Under the pieces are notes generated by a model that searched no databases, was not told where the DNA came from, and saw only the letters and a list, made by a program, of their open reading frames with translations. The translations under genes and the position numbers were made by a program. From Chlorops oryzae (Eukaryota > Arthropoda > Insecta > Diptera > Chloropidae): a DNA stretch of 64,000 bases. Position 1 is the first letter of the stretch. The number at the start of each line of letters is the position of its first letter. Positions 39,242 through 50,432 of this stretch are shown here, in pieces. Location: assembly GCA_020466095.1 (NCBI GenBank), contig CM035808.1, positions 53,068,433-53,132,432 of the forward strand, given 5' to 3'.

Positions 39242-41010
39242 CCACACAGACACTTGTTCAGAAAGAGGTTTTTCCTGTTAGAGTCATCCATCTAAGTAAG
39301 TCATCACAAAAATTGAAAAAGGTTTCCGTAGTTAGACAGTGCCAGCGAACAGAAGCCATACTAAACGTAACTTGCGAGCATCTTGAACTAGAAGAAAATA
39401 AAGTCAATCAGCACTATTCGCGACCTGTGACGGAACGCCTGGACGGATATCACTAGTCCAGCACCGAATTTTCACTGGAGATTCAAAACCAATTCGTCAA
39501 CCTCATCGAAGACATGCAACGCAATAACGTAGCTGAACCTTCTTCAAGCCCTTGGAGTTCACCGGTGGTACTTGTGAAGAAGAAAGACGGCAGTACCCGA
39601 TTCTGCATTGACTATCGGAAGTTAAATGAAGTGACCAAAAAGGACAGCTATTCGTTGCCCAGAATATATGACACCTTGGATACCCTGTCTGGAGCGAAGT
39701 GGTTTTCTACGTTAGACTTGAAGAGTGGTTATTGGAAAGTGGAAGTAGCCGGGGATGATAACGAGAACACCGCGTTTAGCACTGAAAAAAGCTTATGGCA
39801 ATTTACAGTTATGCCGTTTGGGCTATGTAACGCACCGACTATATTTGAACGTCTTATGGAATACGTTTTAAAATGCGAACACTGGAAGACCTGTTTGAGT
39901 ACACTAAACGACGACATAATTATTATGGCTTGCACCAGCTTACAAGAAAAGACCAGAAGTTCAAATGGGGAGAGACTCAGGAACATGCTTTCATGCGGCT
40001 AAAGGAGCTCCTATGTTCAGCCCCTGTTTTGGTATACCCAGTGCCTAGTGAGACTTTTATTTTGGATACCGATGCAAGTGCCTATGGATTAGGCGGTGTC
40101 TTGTCCCAAGTAATTGAGGGACAGGAACGGGTCCGCGTATTACAGTCGTACATTGGGTAGGCCGGAAAAGAACTATTGCGTCACAAGACGTGAGATGCTC
40201 GCCGTCGTGGCAAGCACCAAACACTTACACAAATATTTGTATGGCCGGAAATTTAAGCTTAGGACGGACCACTCTGCACTGCGGTGGATCCTGTAATTTA
40301 GGAATCGTGAAGGACACCTACAATATGGATTGAGAGACTGTAGGCATATGATATCGATATTCAACACCGGAGAGGTATCCAACATGGGGATGCAGATGCT
40401 CTGTCGCGATTACCATGCCTTGTGGAGTGTTCTCATTGCACGAAAATAGAAAACAAGGACAACATTGTCGATATTCAACGAGAGTGAAGATGGGAAGTGC
40501 TCTAGAGACTTGGTGATGTTACCGATAAGAAGGTTTGCAAAAGTTCTCCAAGAAATGCAGAACGGAGGAACAGTGGAGGACATCTCGACATTGCGAAAAC
40601 CCTAGGAAAGGTCAAGCAGAGTTTTTTTTTGGGAAGGATGCCAGAGAATTGTGGAAGACTGGATTGCGAATTGTAAGGATTGTATAAGGGCAAAAGGTCC
40701 AAGGCACAGGAGTCGTTGACATTTGCAGCAATACAATGTCGAGCGTATTGCACTGGACATACCCGGGCCGTTTATCACAAGTGACCTGGACAATAAATAT
40801 GTGCTAGTGGACTACTTCAGCAAGTGGCCAGAGGTGTATACCGTTCCAAACCAGGAAGTAAAAACAGTGGCAAATGTACTAGTCTCAGATTGGGTATCCC
40901 GATTTGGTGTCCCGGTAGAGTTACACTCGGATCAAGGCATAAATTTTGAGTCAGCCGTATTCAAGGAATTGTGCGAAAATTCGGGGATTTGGACAGACAG
41001 TAGGTTATAA
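39242..41010 (+). pseudogene. Ty3/gypsy relic: RT, RNase H, integrase fragments
   Basis: The RT is well preserved at 39514-39900 (SPVVLVKKKDGSTRFCIDYR, FSTLDLKSGYWKV, MPFGLCNAPTIFERLM). The YLDD block is altered (STLNDDIIIM), and a deletion joins it directly to LTRKDQKFKWGETQEHAF. RNase H follows (LDTDASAYGLGGVLSQ, RREMLAVV, LRTDHSALRW). The integrase zinc region is broken, while the core retains ERIALDIPGPF and LHSDQGINFES; the part with the catalytic Glu is gone after about 41000. At least five frameshifts or stops. It belongs with the gag at 36961. Confidence 0.87.
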
Positions 41011-41440
41011 TGAATAACTCAAATATACCCAATAGATATCAATCTTACCCCACTGTGTCCAAAAGTATTTGTTTTATTTGTTATGATTTGTTGATTTGTT
41101 GTTGTGAAGGCCGCAATGTTGTAGACGGGTCGTATTTCGTTCCTGACGATTGTCGTGAGCATGGACATTTACAGCATGGTCGAGGGCTCACTGTAAGCAT
41201 TAAGCTTTACAACGAATACAGATCAACGCAAAAACGCACCCGTTAGCAGACACGGGAAGAACGAGGTCAAGACGGCACGCGCGGAAATTTGGGACAACCA
41301 AAGTACGGAAGAAGTGAGAATGATGATTGCAAGTGGACTGCATGTGACGGTCGCTGAGGTGGCAAAACAAGAGACGGCAGCAGAGTTCGCAACGGCGAAC
41401 GTAATTTGTAAGTTATAAGTAAGTGTGAATTTTGTAGAAT
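41011..41440. other. Unassigned, probable tail of the gypsy relic
   Basis: A 78-codon frame (41010-41246) and a G/C-richer block (41240-41400) without recognisable motif. No LTR for the relic was identified here. Confidence 0.35.
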
Positions 41441-41890
41441 TAAGTAGTGGCAGTCAGTTTATTGATTGAGAATGTCAGGCTTCTTGGTGTTACTAAAGTG
41501 TAAAGTTGAAGTTATTGTGAAGTTATTGTATGAACTAAAGTTATCTTCGGTTATTAAGAAGTTATTGTACTAACTAAGGTTAACTTCGATAAAATTCGAA
41601 GTTTCAAGTGAAAATTGAATCCGTGGTGTCCTGCGTAAAGTCTTACATATATTATATATAGCTTATATTTCCACAAAATCTACTAAATTTTCAACATATG
41701 TGTCACAAAAGGATTGTGGTCCTGATAAAATAATGTGGTCCTTGTTTTAAAATTTTTTTTATTTTTCGCGCGACACCCCGTCATTTTAATATTATATATA
41801 TATATATATATATTAATATATAAATTTCATATTCACAGAAATTGAGAACCTATAGCACTTTTTTTCAGAGGAAAGAGCAAACACTTAACA
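41441..41890 (+). repeat. 3' part of a 5' LTR of another LTR element
   Basis: The sequence ends ...CACTTAACA one base before a primer-binding site, so it must be LTR U5/R. It holds imperfect repeats of AAGTTATTGT around 41510-41590. The LTR's start is not determined; the left coordinate is a guess. Confidence 0.4.
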
Positions 41891-41891
41891 A

Positions 41892-41910
41892 TGGCGCAGC
41901 CGGTAGGATC
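41892..41910 (+). promoter_or_regulatory. Primer-binding site (tRNA-Ser-type)
   Basis: TGGCGCAGCCGGTAGGATC, sharing its first 14 bases with the site at 6783, marks the 5' end of a 17.6/297-like LTR element. Confidence 0.7.
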
Positions 41911-42356
41911 TAGAAGTGCGGAATCTAGAATATAAAAAACAAAAAGAACTCCTATAAAAAAAAAGAAAACGGGAACTCTAAACACTGATAGTAAATTTAT
42001 ATAAAAAAAAGGGATCTGAACTCAGTGAGTGTATGAATTTTAACAAAACAAAAGTACAACAAAAGAGATCATAACTGAAGAGTTATTGCGAAAATTGTGT
42101 GAAGTGAGAAAATTTCAATTTGCAATTTCAATGATTTTTGTGCAATCTCCTGAAGACGTGGAGAAATATCAATTACAACATTATTATGAATTAAATATAA
42201 AATAAAATCAATAAATTTTAAAAAAAATCAAATCGAATAGAAATTAAAATAAAAACAATTTTTGTTGACGAGTGCAAATTTAAAAGTCCTGGATTATTTT
42301 AATTTCACATGAACGCAAAACGCAAAAAAAAAATATATTAATTAAATTATTTAAAA
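41911..42356 (+). other. Leader of the truncated LTR element
   Basis: AT-rich untranslated leader; no gag start seen before the HINE at 42357. Nothing after the HINE resembles its coding region. Confidence 0.4.
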
Positions 42357-43397
42357 ACAAGTAAAGAAGTTTACATCGGCAAAGCCGATTGCACACATAC
42401 CTTTTCCTCAGCCTAAAATATGTTAAAACATTACCTTAACGAAAATTCCTGCCGTTTTCGTTGTTCTAGCTTGGATATCTATTTATACCTTATCTGTACT
42501 TCGATTTAGCTTCTAAAACTCGAGATTATTATTAAGCAAAAAAAATTCGCGAATGGTGGTCATGGTCAAATTTTAACCGTTAGAGGACAATATGTCTAGC
42601 TGCGAAATACTCAATTCAAAATAGTGTAAATCAAATTTTTGCGAATTTCGCGAATGGTGGTCATGATCAAATTTTAACCCTTAGAGGATATTTTGTTTAG
42701 CTGCGAAATACTCAATACAAAATAGTGAAAATCAATTTTTTGCGAATTTCGCGAATGGTGGTCTTGATCAAGTCTTAACCGTTAGAGGACATTTTGTCTA
42801 GCAGCGAAATACTCAATTCAAAATAGTGAAAATCAATTTTTTGCGAATTTCGCGAATGGTGGTCTTGATAAATTTTTAACCCTTAGAGGACATTTTGTTT
42901 AGCTGCGAAATACTCAATTCAAAATAGTGAAAATCAAATTTTTGCGAATTTTGCGAATGGTGGGCATGGTCAAATTTTAACCTTAAGTGACGACTTTATT
43001 TGGCGACAAAATACACAATCGGAAGAAGCAAAACAAAATCATTTTTGTATACAGATATGAGAATAAGAGAAAAAGTGTTTTTTTCTTATATGTAGGATGA
43101 TGACCATAGTTATAGCGATGTCGCAATTTTTTTTCAGCGAAAGCTTAAGTCGACATGGTAGCTATACACACACCAAATTTCAATAAGCTGGGATGTATAG
43201 TAAAAAAGTTATCCAGGAAAAACCTTAAAAATCGTGATTTTCGAAACTTCTGAACCACTTCCCACGACCCAAGGAGGGACTACGAAAACAGTTTTTATGC
43301 AGTTTTTCGGACATTTACCTGGTTCATGTCCATGCCGAATTTCAATATGATATCTTTCATGGCTTAGGAGTTAATTACGAAAAACTAAAGTGTGACC

Positions 43398-43429
<32 letters not shown>

Positions 43430-43563
43430 TGGCTAGATCGACTCCTCTTGTCACCCTGATCAAGAATATATATATATGTCTATATCTATCGCGACTCCTT
43501 TGGTATGTTACATACTCCGAGCCAAACTTAATATACCCTTTCCTTCGGAAAAGGTATAAAAAA
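42357..43563. mobile_element. HINE/DINE-1-like repeat, copy 2, uninterrupted
   Basis: Same ends and internal order as copy 1: ACAAGTAAAG start, about 102-bp tandem units at 42545-42985, the CGACTTTATTTGGCG junction unbroken at about 42995, a (GACA)n stretch at 43398-43430, ATGGCTAGATCGACTC, and the terminal hairpin CCTTTCCTTCGGAAAAGGTAT. About 1.2 kb, with no coding capacity. Confidence 0.65.
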
Positions 43564-44169
43564 GACAGATTTGTAATACGCAAAAGTCTGTTCAAGCATT
43601 TTTTTAAGTTTACGGAGGAACTTTTTGTTTTTGTTAAGGGGATGGTAATGTCTTAAAGCCGAAAAAGGCATGTTTTCATGATTTTTTGTTTATGGAGACA
43701 TTAATAATGTTGTCTCGCAAATTGGAAAATGAAAAAAATATGATAAAGGATTTTTATAGATTTTTGTCTGCTCTTTCCGAAAAAAATATTACAATCCCCA
43801 GAAATTATTATTGATGCACAAAAAAAAAAAAAAAAAAAAAAAAAACGGTTTTTATTTTTATAACCAATTTTTCGCCCAGTGCGATATTTTTGATTTTTTT
43901 TTTTAAAATAATTTTAAACGAAAGCTGAGCTTTTTTTTCTATAAAATGACATCTTAAACAAGATGGGATCTCCAAAACTAACGACTAAATAGAGGTGTAG
44001 AACCCAGCGCGACCCACGCACCCAGCACGCAGAAATCGCTATTCAGCTGTGGCTGCTGAACTTCTCAAGTTGATAAAGCTGAATATCATCTAGAATTTAA
44101 AAGCGAATTAAAATGTTTTTTTTTGCATATTTTCAACAAATGCAGCACCTGTATATTAAGTGAATAAAA
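43564..44169. other. Non-coding stretch
   Basis: AT-rich, with an A run at 43817-43846. The 3' portion of the Harbinger transposase expected here is absent. Confidence 0.45.
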
Positions 44170-44837
44170 CCCCTTAAGCATCGATGATGTTCAGCTAATT
44201 CTCCTCCAGGATTTTTTATTTTTATTTGTGTACAGTCTATAGCACCAATGCATTGGGGAAAATGAAATTTTTGCCAAAATACGGTTTTGAGGTTTGGATT
44301 TCTTCCACCATTTCTGAAAACTTAACGAAGCTCTTAGATTTGGAAGCAAGGGCTGAAGAAATTTCTCTAATTATTTTTGACATGGTCGGTTGCGAAAAAC
44401 CATGGAGTTCTCCTAAAATGTATGCCACTTAGAAAATATTGAAAGAGAATCTTATTCATAAATCTAATCATTTAACTAACCGATATCTTTTTGATACTGG
44501 ACTTTGGCAACATATCGAAGATACGCTAATACCTTCATTTTAGTGCTTACAGGCTTTCCTTTGCACGAAGATCTTGAAATAACCACTTCTTCTACAATCC
44601 TAATTAATTCATATGCCGATTCCTTATCGAATCTAAACACAATAATGTAGGTATTATATTAACAAAGTATAAAAGAAAAGAGTGGTTAAGTCTTCTTTAC
44701 CTGTAGAAAGATACAAATTCCTCATCATCATACCGTTGAAAGGGACATGGGCAAGAATGGTAACATTTCTTTCTACTATCATAATCGCTTAGATTATTGA
44801 TGTGTTCAAAAATTGCGTTATCTTCAATAATTTCCAT
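44170..44837 (-). pseudogene. PIF/Harbinger transposase relic (HARBI1-like) with two introns
   Basis: Read on the minus strand: exon 1 (44837-44701) MEIIEDNAIFEHINNLSDYD ... YDDEEFVSFYR; a donor GTAAAG and acceptor TTTAG give exon 2 (44632-44481) FDKESAYELIRIVEEVV ... VAKVQYQKDI; donor GTTAGT and acceptor TTTTCTAAG give exon 3 (from 44427) VAYILGELHGFSQPTMSKII. Both splices keep the frame. A one-base frameshift near 44265 precedes PQCIGAIDCTQIKI, the first catalytic Asp block of Harbinger nucleases. The sequence fades after about 44170, so the remaining catalytic residues are missing. Confidence 0.8.
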
Positions 44838-45027
44838 TTCTTTAAATCGAATTGAAAAATTTTTGACTTTGGTAAACGAAACCTTCAACTGAAAACATTC
44901 ATGGCCGCCTTTAATGAATTTTTTAATTAAAAAAACTGATTTTAGAATTATAGCATCAGCTGAAGCTAACTCCAACTTAAAGCTACTATCTGCGAAATGC
45001 GCCGACTTTTGCCGAAATCAGAGCGCC

Positions 45028-45651
45028 AACCACCAACATACAAACAATGTCAGCAACGGTTATAACAGAAATAGTAACAATAATTACAAAAACTACCGAA
45101 ATGAAATCATGAGTCAGAATATCGACATAAGTGCCATTGAATTGAGGAGACCGTCGCTTAAAATCGCTGATAGGCAAGAACTGCTAGAGCAAAAGAACCA
45201 AGAGAACATTTTGTCACTCGAGTATGCAAAACAGGCGAACCAAGAATTGGAAAAATCAAAATCTGAACAAGAAAATTTAAAGGATAAAATTATGGATATG
45301 TCAATAAAAATCAAAGAATTGAAAAAGAATTTTAAAAAGAAATTCGCAACCATGAAAAGAGATATAAATTCGTCAAATAAAGAGTCAAATGAGAAAATCG
45401 TTCAGTTAAAAAATCAATTATTATTACTTCAAAATGAAAATCATGAACTGAAAATAAAGAAAGATGAAGAAGAAATGAAAAATATGGGATCGAAAATACA
45501 TATTTCAAAGAAAAATAAAGAACTCAAAATAAATATTGAACAAAAACATCGACCTTTTGAAAATCGACACGGAAAGATCGATACAATGAGGAATCTCAAA
45601 CGCAATGAATTGCGACAACGGAAAGCAAGGGGAAAAATATTCTTAAATTAG
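45028..45651 (+). pseudogene. Gag C-terminal/coiled-coil part, copy A (5'-truncated)
   Basis: Matches residues from about 242 onward of the full copy at 53113-54459: an Asn/Tyr-rich stretch, then ISAIELRRPSLKIADRQELL, a long coiled coil and a basic tail. It is fused in frame to unrelated sequence (44914-45027), so the first 38 codons of the open frame are not gag. Confidence 0.8.
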
Positions 45652-46412
45652 AAAAATTGAAAAATTCAAATGATACACAGGGAAAAGTTTTGCATCAAAA
45701 AGCAACTATTAAAATTCGAAATATCAAAGAAAAAACCTATAAGAACCCCGAAGTAACGTACAATTGCAATGACAATGCTTTTCAGAGAACATCTCTTGAC
45801 CGTACCATAAAAACAGAAAACAACATATTTAGACCCTTACAACCACTTATAAGAAAAGATAGTCAATCAAGTAGGCCCTATGAAAATGATCACTATAGCA
45901 GAATATATTAAAAAATGGGTACAACATTCGAAGACGAATTTTAAGTAAAATGTAACTGAAAAAACAATTTTTTAATCAATCATCTTACATCATTTCAAAA
46001 AAAAATAATAATCATTTTAAGTAAATTCAAAATTTCTTCAAAAACAGGCAAATCTTATACATACAAATAGATATAAATTAGCATAAGCAAAATAAGTAAT
46101 TATTGAAAATATTCAGCTACTACGCAACATCTCATTTTATTATGATACATAATTTCACAAACCTTCATTGCAAATATTTGACATCAACTTAACAAAAAAG
46201 AAAAATTAATAAATGAAAAAAAAATAAAAATATACTGCAATTAACTTAACCATTGTATACAATAAATCATAACTTCACCAATAGCTATAATCCCATACGC
46301 GGGTAACCAAAAACATATAACTTAGCAATATATACCACATAATAATTAACTATTCACATAAGAAAAAAAATTCTCTCGCAAACTAAGAATTTTTTTTTTC
46401 AAAAAGGGAAGG
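45652..46412 (+). other. Post-gag region ending in polypurine tract
   Basis: A short frame (45657-45911, Asn/Lys-rich, non-ATG start) follows gag in another phase and may be the frameshifted end of the same protein. The rest is AT-rich non-coding. AAAAAGGGAAGG (46401-46412) is the polypurine tract. Protease, RT and integrase are absent. Confidence 0.6.
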
Positions 46413-46919
46413 TGTTGTGAGTTCAAGTACCTTGAAAGAAACTGTAACAATGCATGCACATTTCTAACATTCCATTTGCGGTAAATAAAGAATGATTGAG
46501 TCATACAACTCGGCTCACAGAAATCATAGAAACTCAAGCACGTGTTAGAATGCATTTGACATGAGGCACAACTTTTATACTGAATTAAATTGGGACAAAT
46601 GCATTCCTTAACTTGAACCCTCAATTTCAAAGTCCAAAGATTAGAAATATGCTAAGCATGCGAACTCACTCCCTTTGTCCGAATTGTATAAATACGATGT
46701 TACTTTCTAAGATAGAAACAATTAAGTTTTAACTCTCAAAGCAATAGGTGTTGATACTGGCTATGCTGTATACAGCCTATTGCTCAATAAAATATAAATA
46801 AATTCAAATCATTATAAAAAAGAGTTATTATTTAATTACACTAGCTCATAATGCGTCACCTTGATTGCCATGGCAAGATGAATCGAAACGTATCTAGCTC
46901 ATAATGCGTCACCTTACCT
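46413..46919 (+). repeat. 3' LTR, copy A
   Basis: It starts TGTTGTGAGTTCAAGTACC after the purine tract. TATA box TATAAATA is at about 46687; a CAATAAAATATAAATAAA polyadenylation signal is near 46785. A directly repeated AGCTCATAATGCGTCACCTT (about 46843 and 46894) lies at its end. The right border is uncertain. No 5' partner LTR was found. Confidence 0.7.
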
Positions 46920-46966
46920 AGAAATAGGGCGAGAGAATAATTCGCTTTATCCTCATATTCACTCTA

Positions 46967-48085
46967 ACAGGTTGGCTGATAAGTCCCCGGTCTGACACAT
47001 AGATGGCGTCGCTAGTATTAAATTCATATTATTTTCATATAGTGGCAACCTTCAAATGATTCGTGTCAAAATTGACGTCTGTAAGTCAATTAGTTTGTGA
47101 GATAGAGCGTCTTTTGTGAAGCAACTTTTGCTATTGTGAAAAAAATAAAAAAAGGAATTTCGTGTTTTGATAAAATACTGTTTTCTGAAGGGAAAAAATA
47201 CAGTGGAAGCAAAAACTTGGCTTGATAATGAGTTTCCGGACTCTGCCCAGGAAAATCAACAATAATTGATTGGTATGCAAAATTCAAGCGTGGTGAAATG
47301 AGCACGGAGGACGGTGAACGCAGAGGACGCCCGAAAGAGGTGGTTACCGACGAAAACATCAAAAAATTCACAAAATGATATTGAATGACCGTAAAATGAA
47401 GTTGATCGAGATAGCAGAGGCCTTAAAGATATCAAAGGAACGTGTTGGTCATATCATTCATCAATATTTGGATATGAAAAAGCTCTGTGAAAAATGGGTG
47501 CCGCGCGAGCTCACATTTGACCAAAAACAACAACGTGTTGATGATTCTGAGCGGTGGTTGCAGCTGTTAACTCGCAATACACGCGAGTTTTTGCGTCGAT
47601 ATGTGACAATAGATGAAACATGGCTCTATCACTACACTCCTGAGTCCAATCGACAGTCGGCTGAGTGGACAGCGATCGGTGAACCGTCTCCGATATGAAG
47701 AAGAAAAAAGTGTTGTTCCACCAAGACAACGCACCGTGCCACAAGTCATTGAGAACGATGGCAAAAATTCATAAATTAGGCTTCGAATTGCTTCCCCACC
47801 CACCGTATTCTCCAGATCTGGCCCCCAGCAACTTTTTCTTGTTCTCAGACCTCAAAAGGATGCTCGCAGGGAAAAAATTTGGCTGCAATGAAGAGGTGAT
47901 CGCCGAAACTGAGGCCTATTTTGAGGCAAAACCGAAGGAGTACTACCAAAATGGTAATAAAAAATTGGAAGGTCGTTATAATCGTTGTATCGCTCTTGAA
48001 GGGAACTATGTTGAATAATAAAAACGAATTTTGACAAAAAAATGTGTTTTTCTTTGTTAGACCGGGGACTTATCAGCCAACCTGT
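46967..48085 (+). mobile_element. mariner, irritans subfamily, internally deleted, copy A
   Basis: TIRs ACAGGTTGGCTGATAAGTCC are present at both ends, with TA at 46965-46966 and 48086-48087. At 1119 bp it is about 170 bp shorter than the copy at 9140. Confidence 0.93.
47143..48018 (+). pseudogene. Mariner transposase, copy A, deleted and mutated
   Basis: The start codon is lost (ATAAAAAAAG instead of ATGGAAAAAAAG), two single-base deletions occur before 47375, and about 170 bp is missing between GEPSP and MKKKKVLFHQDN. The third catalytic residue is Asn (LAPSNFFLF). The first (TIDETWL) and second (HQDNAPCH) acids remain. Confidence 0.9.
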
Positions 48086-48690
48086 TATCATATCCTATGG
48101 AGCACCCATCTGGTATAATAAGGTCCAGCAGAAAACAGCAAAGGATAGTCTACGGAAACTCCAGAGACTTGCTTGCATCAGTATCAGTGGAGCCATGAGA
48201 ACCACGCCGACTGCAGCCCTAGAGGTTGCACTGGGACTACCTCCACTTCACCTATTCATCAAGAAGGAGGCATGATTTTTGCAAAAAAAAAACTCCTATT
48301 TCTGAATAAACAACCTATCAAACTGGGGTCCATCAACCAGATAGGGAAGATAATGCAAAGAGAGGAGGACTAAACATCACCATATCTAACATTTGTTCAC
48401 CTTAATAAAACTTCCACAGAAATTTTCGTGTATCCATACCAGACAGAGATGACTGGGACCGAAAAAGACACAGATTCGCCGGGGAATTTCATCTATGGTA
48501 TACAGATGGGTCGAAAACAGATGAAGGGGTGGGAGCAGGGGTTTACGGAGTTAATCTCAAAAGAGAAATATATGCAAGTATGGGCCAAGGAAACTCAGTC
48601 TTCCAGGCCGAAATCTTCGCAATTGAGTTATGCCTAAGAGAATATAAAGAATTGGACTGTATCTGCAAGAACATATATTATATTTAATAT
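48086..48690 (+). pseudogene. Non-LTR retrotransposon relic (RT end and RNase H start), copy A
   Basis: Directly after the mariner, ISYGAPIWYNKV followed by LQRLACISISGAMRTTPTAA and EVALGLPPLHLFI is the conserved post-RT segment of RNase H-bearing non-LTR elements. In shifted frames, WYTDGSKTDEGVGAGVYG and VFQAEIFAIELCLREY give the start of RNase H. Truncated at about 48690. It is related to, but distinct from, the element at position 1. Confidence 0.85.
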
Positions 48691-48840
48691 AATTGCACTT
48701 TGCGCTTTTTAGTTTATTGAATCATAAAAGAATGGTTTCCAGGATTTGTTCGTCATTTGTTTTTTCACCCACTATATGTTTTATTTCTTTGTCAATTCGT
48801 ATCGGAAAAAAGGTTTTATTAATTAAAGTGCTGCTAGATA
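48691..48840. other. Short spacer before the Tc1-like element
   Basis: AT-rich, nothing recognised. Confidence 0.4.
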
Positions 48841-50432
48841 CAGCCGTTGACAACTAATTAGAAACGATGCTTCTCATCTCATAAATCTCCACTTTTCAAT
48901 TGTTTCCGTTATTTGAACACTGCATTTCCGCTGTCCTTATATTCCCATCTTCCTCTCATTTGAAATGAAATGGATAGCCGTTTCGATAGGCTGCTAAATT
49001 TGCATGGGTGGGATTCTCAATTGAAACACGTGATTTTTCTTTTGACACTTAATTAGAAACGAAGTTTTAGCAGTGCCAAAAAGTCAGTTTCTTTTAGTTA
49101 TTTGTGTATATTTTGGTAAGACTTTATTATTTGGAATCAAGCGAAGGCATATTCAATGAAAAATTATTTAGCTTAATAGCTTAAAGGATTGGAAAAGGCA
49201 AAAATTGTACGTCGGCGACAAGAAAGACAATTATTGAGCTTCGTGAGTTTGGCCTCTCATACCAACAAATCGCAACTCAGCTAAATTGTTCCAAAAAGAT
49301 GGTAATTGGTGCTATTTCTCATATTCGAAAATATGAGACCCCAGAAAATGTTCCACAGAAAGCAAGACCACACAAAACCTCGAAACGATTTGATAGAGTA
49401 ATTGTTCGTCTCTCCAAAGCTGACCCTAGAAAGACCTCTGCCGATATACAACGCGATATTATAGAAATGTTTTACAAAGAAATATCAAAAAGAACGGTTG
49501 CTCATCGTTTGGTAGATGCTGGGTTTCACGGCAGACTCGCATGAAAGAAACCTCTAGTAAGGTTGTCTTACAAAAAAAAACGTATGCAATTTGCTAAAAC
49601 CCATGCTAATTGGACAGCTAAAAAATTAAAATATATCTTTTGGAGTGATGAAACCAAGATTTGCCCATGGCGGGAGAAAGTACGTTCGACACCCCAAATG
49701 TAAAGAACTGGATCCCAGATACACCACGCCCGTAGTGAAACATGGCGGTGGATCCATTTTCGTTTTGGGCTGTTTTTCGTGGAACGGCGTTGGCCTAATT
49801 CATCAAATTGTGGTAGAAAAAACAATGACATTCTGGAAAACGTAATGTTGCCGTGGGCCGAAGAAAACATGCCGGTTATTTGGTCTTTTCAGCAAGACAA
49901 TGACCCAAAGCACACCTCGAAGTACACGAAAAACTTTTTTTCTTAAAATTCCATGAAAGTCATTGAGTGGCCGTCGCAAAAACCTGATTTGAATTCCACT
50001 GCACACCTATGGGGTGAAGTAAAAAGAGCCTTCAGAACTCCAAATTTTACAAATTGGGATAATCTTTAAGAAAAAGTGAAGGAAACGTGGTACGCACCAG
50101 CTAAGCGATGCCAAGACCTAATCAAGTCCATGCAAAACCGTAGCGGAGCTGTGTTGAAGCAGAGAGGATTTCCGACAAGTACTAACAAAAAACAATAGAT
50201 TTTACTTTTATTTCCTTTAAATTGCTTGAAATATTTCCGCGTTTCTAAAACTGAGTTTTTTTTTTTAAATGTGAAAAAATAATATTCCTCTATGAAAACA
50301 GAATTTTTTCTGATTTATTCTTATAGCGAATACTTCAAAGTTTATTTTTTCTGTCATATATACATGAATTAATAATAAAAAACGATAAAATGGACAATTT
50401 TTCCAAAAAAAAGTTTCGTTCCTAATTAGTTG
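48841..50432 (+). mobile_element. Tc1-like element (DD34E type), copy A
   Basis: TA lies at 48839-48840 and 50433-50434. The end motif CAACTAATTAGAAACGATGC at the left (48850) pairs with TTTCGTTCCTAATTAGTTG at the right; a second copy, TTAATTAGAAACGAAGTTTT, lies inside at about 49046, suggesting IR/DR-type ends. The exact outer boundaries are tentative. Confidence 0.7.
49188..50198 (+). pseudogene. Tc1-like transposase, broken
   Basis: Frames give an HTH region (ELREFGLSYQQIATQLNCSK, then KRFDRVIVRLSKADPRKTSA), then WSDETKI with the first Asp, QQDNDPKHTS with the second, and LNSTAHLWGEVKR where the family has NPIEHLW. The third acid (Glu) is thus Ala. The end reads AKRCQDLIKSMQNRSGAVLK. Stops at 49542-49544 and about 50070, and frameshifts at 49560-49700 and 49845, disable it. 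Confidence 0.85.

Noticed and set aside
45114..45353. Minus-strand frame with hydrophobic residues, repeated at 53922-54161
   Set aside because: Antisense shadow of the coiled-coil gag region.
46346..46630. Minus-strand 94-codon frame conserved in three places (also 55152-55436 and 60775-61059)
   Set aside because: It lies within the post-gag/LTR sequence and is conserved only because the block is duplicated; no motif or start context.
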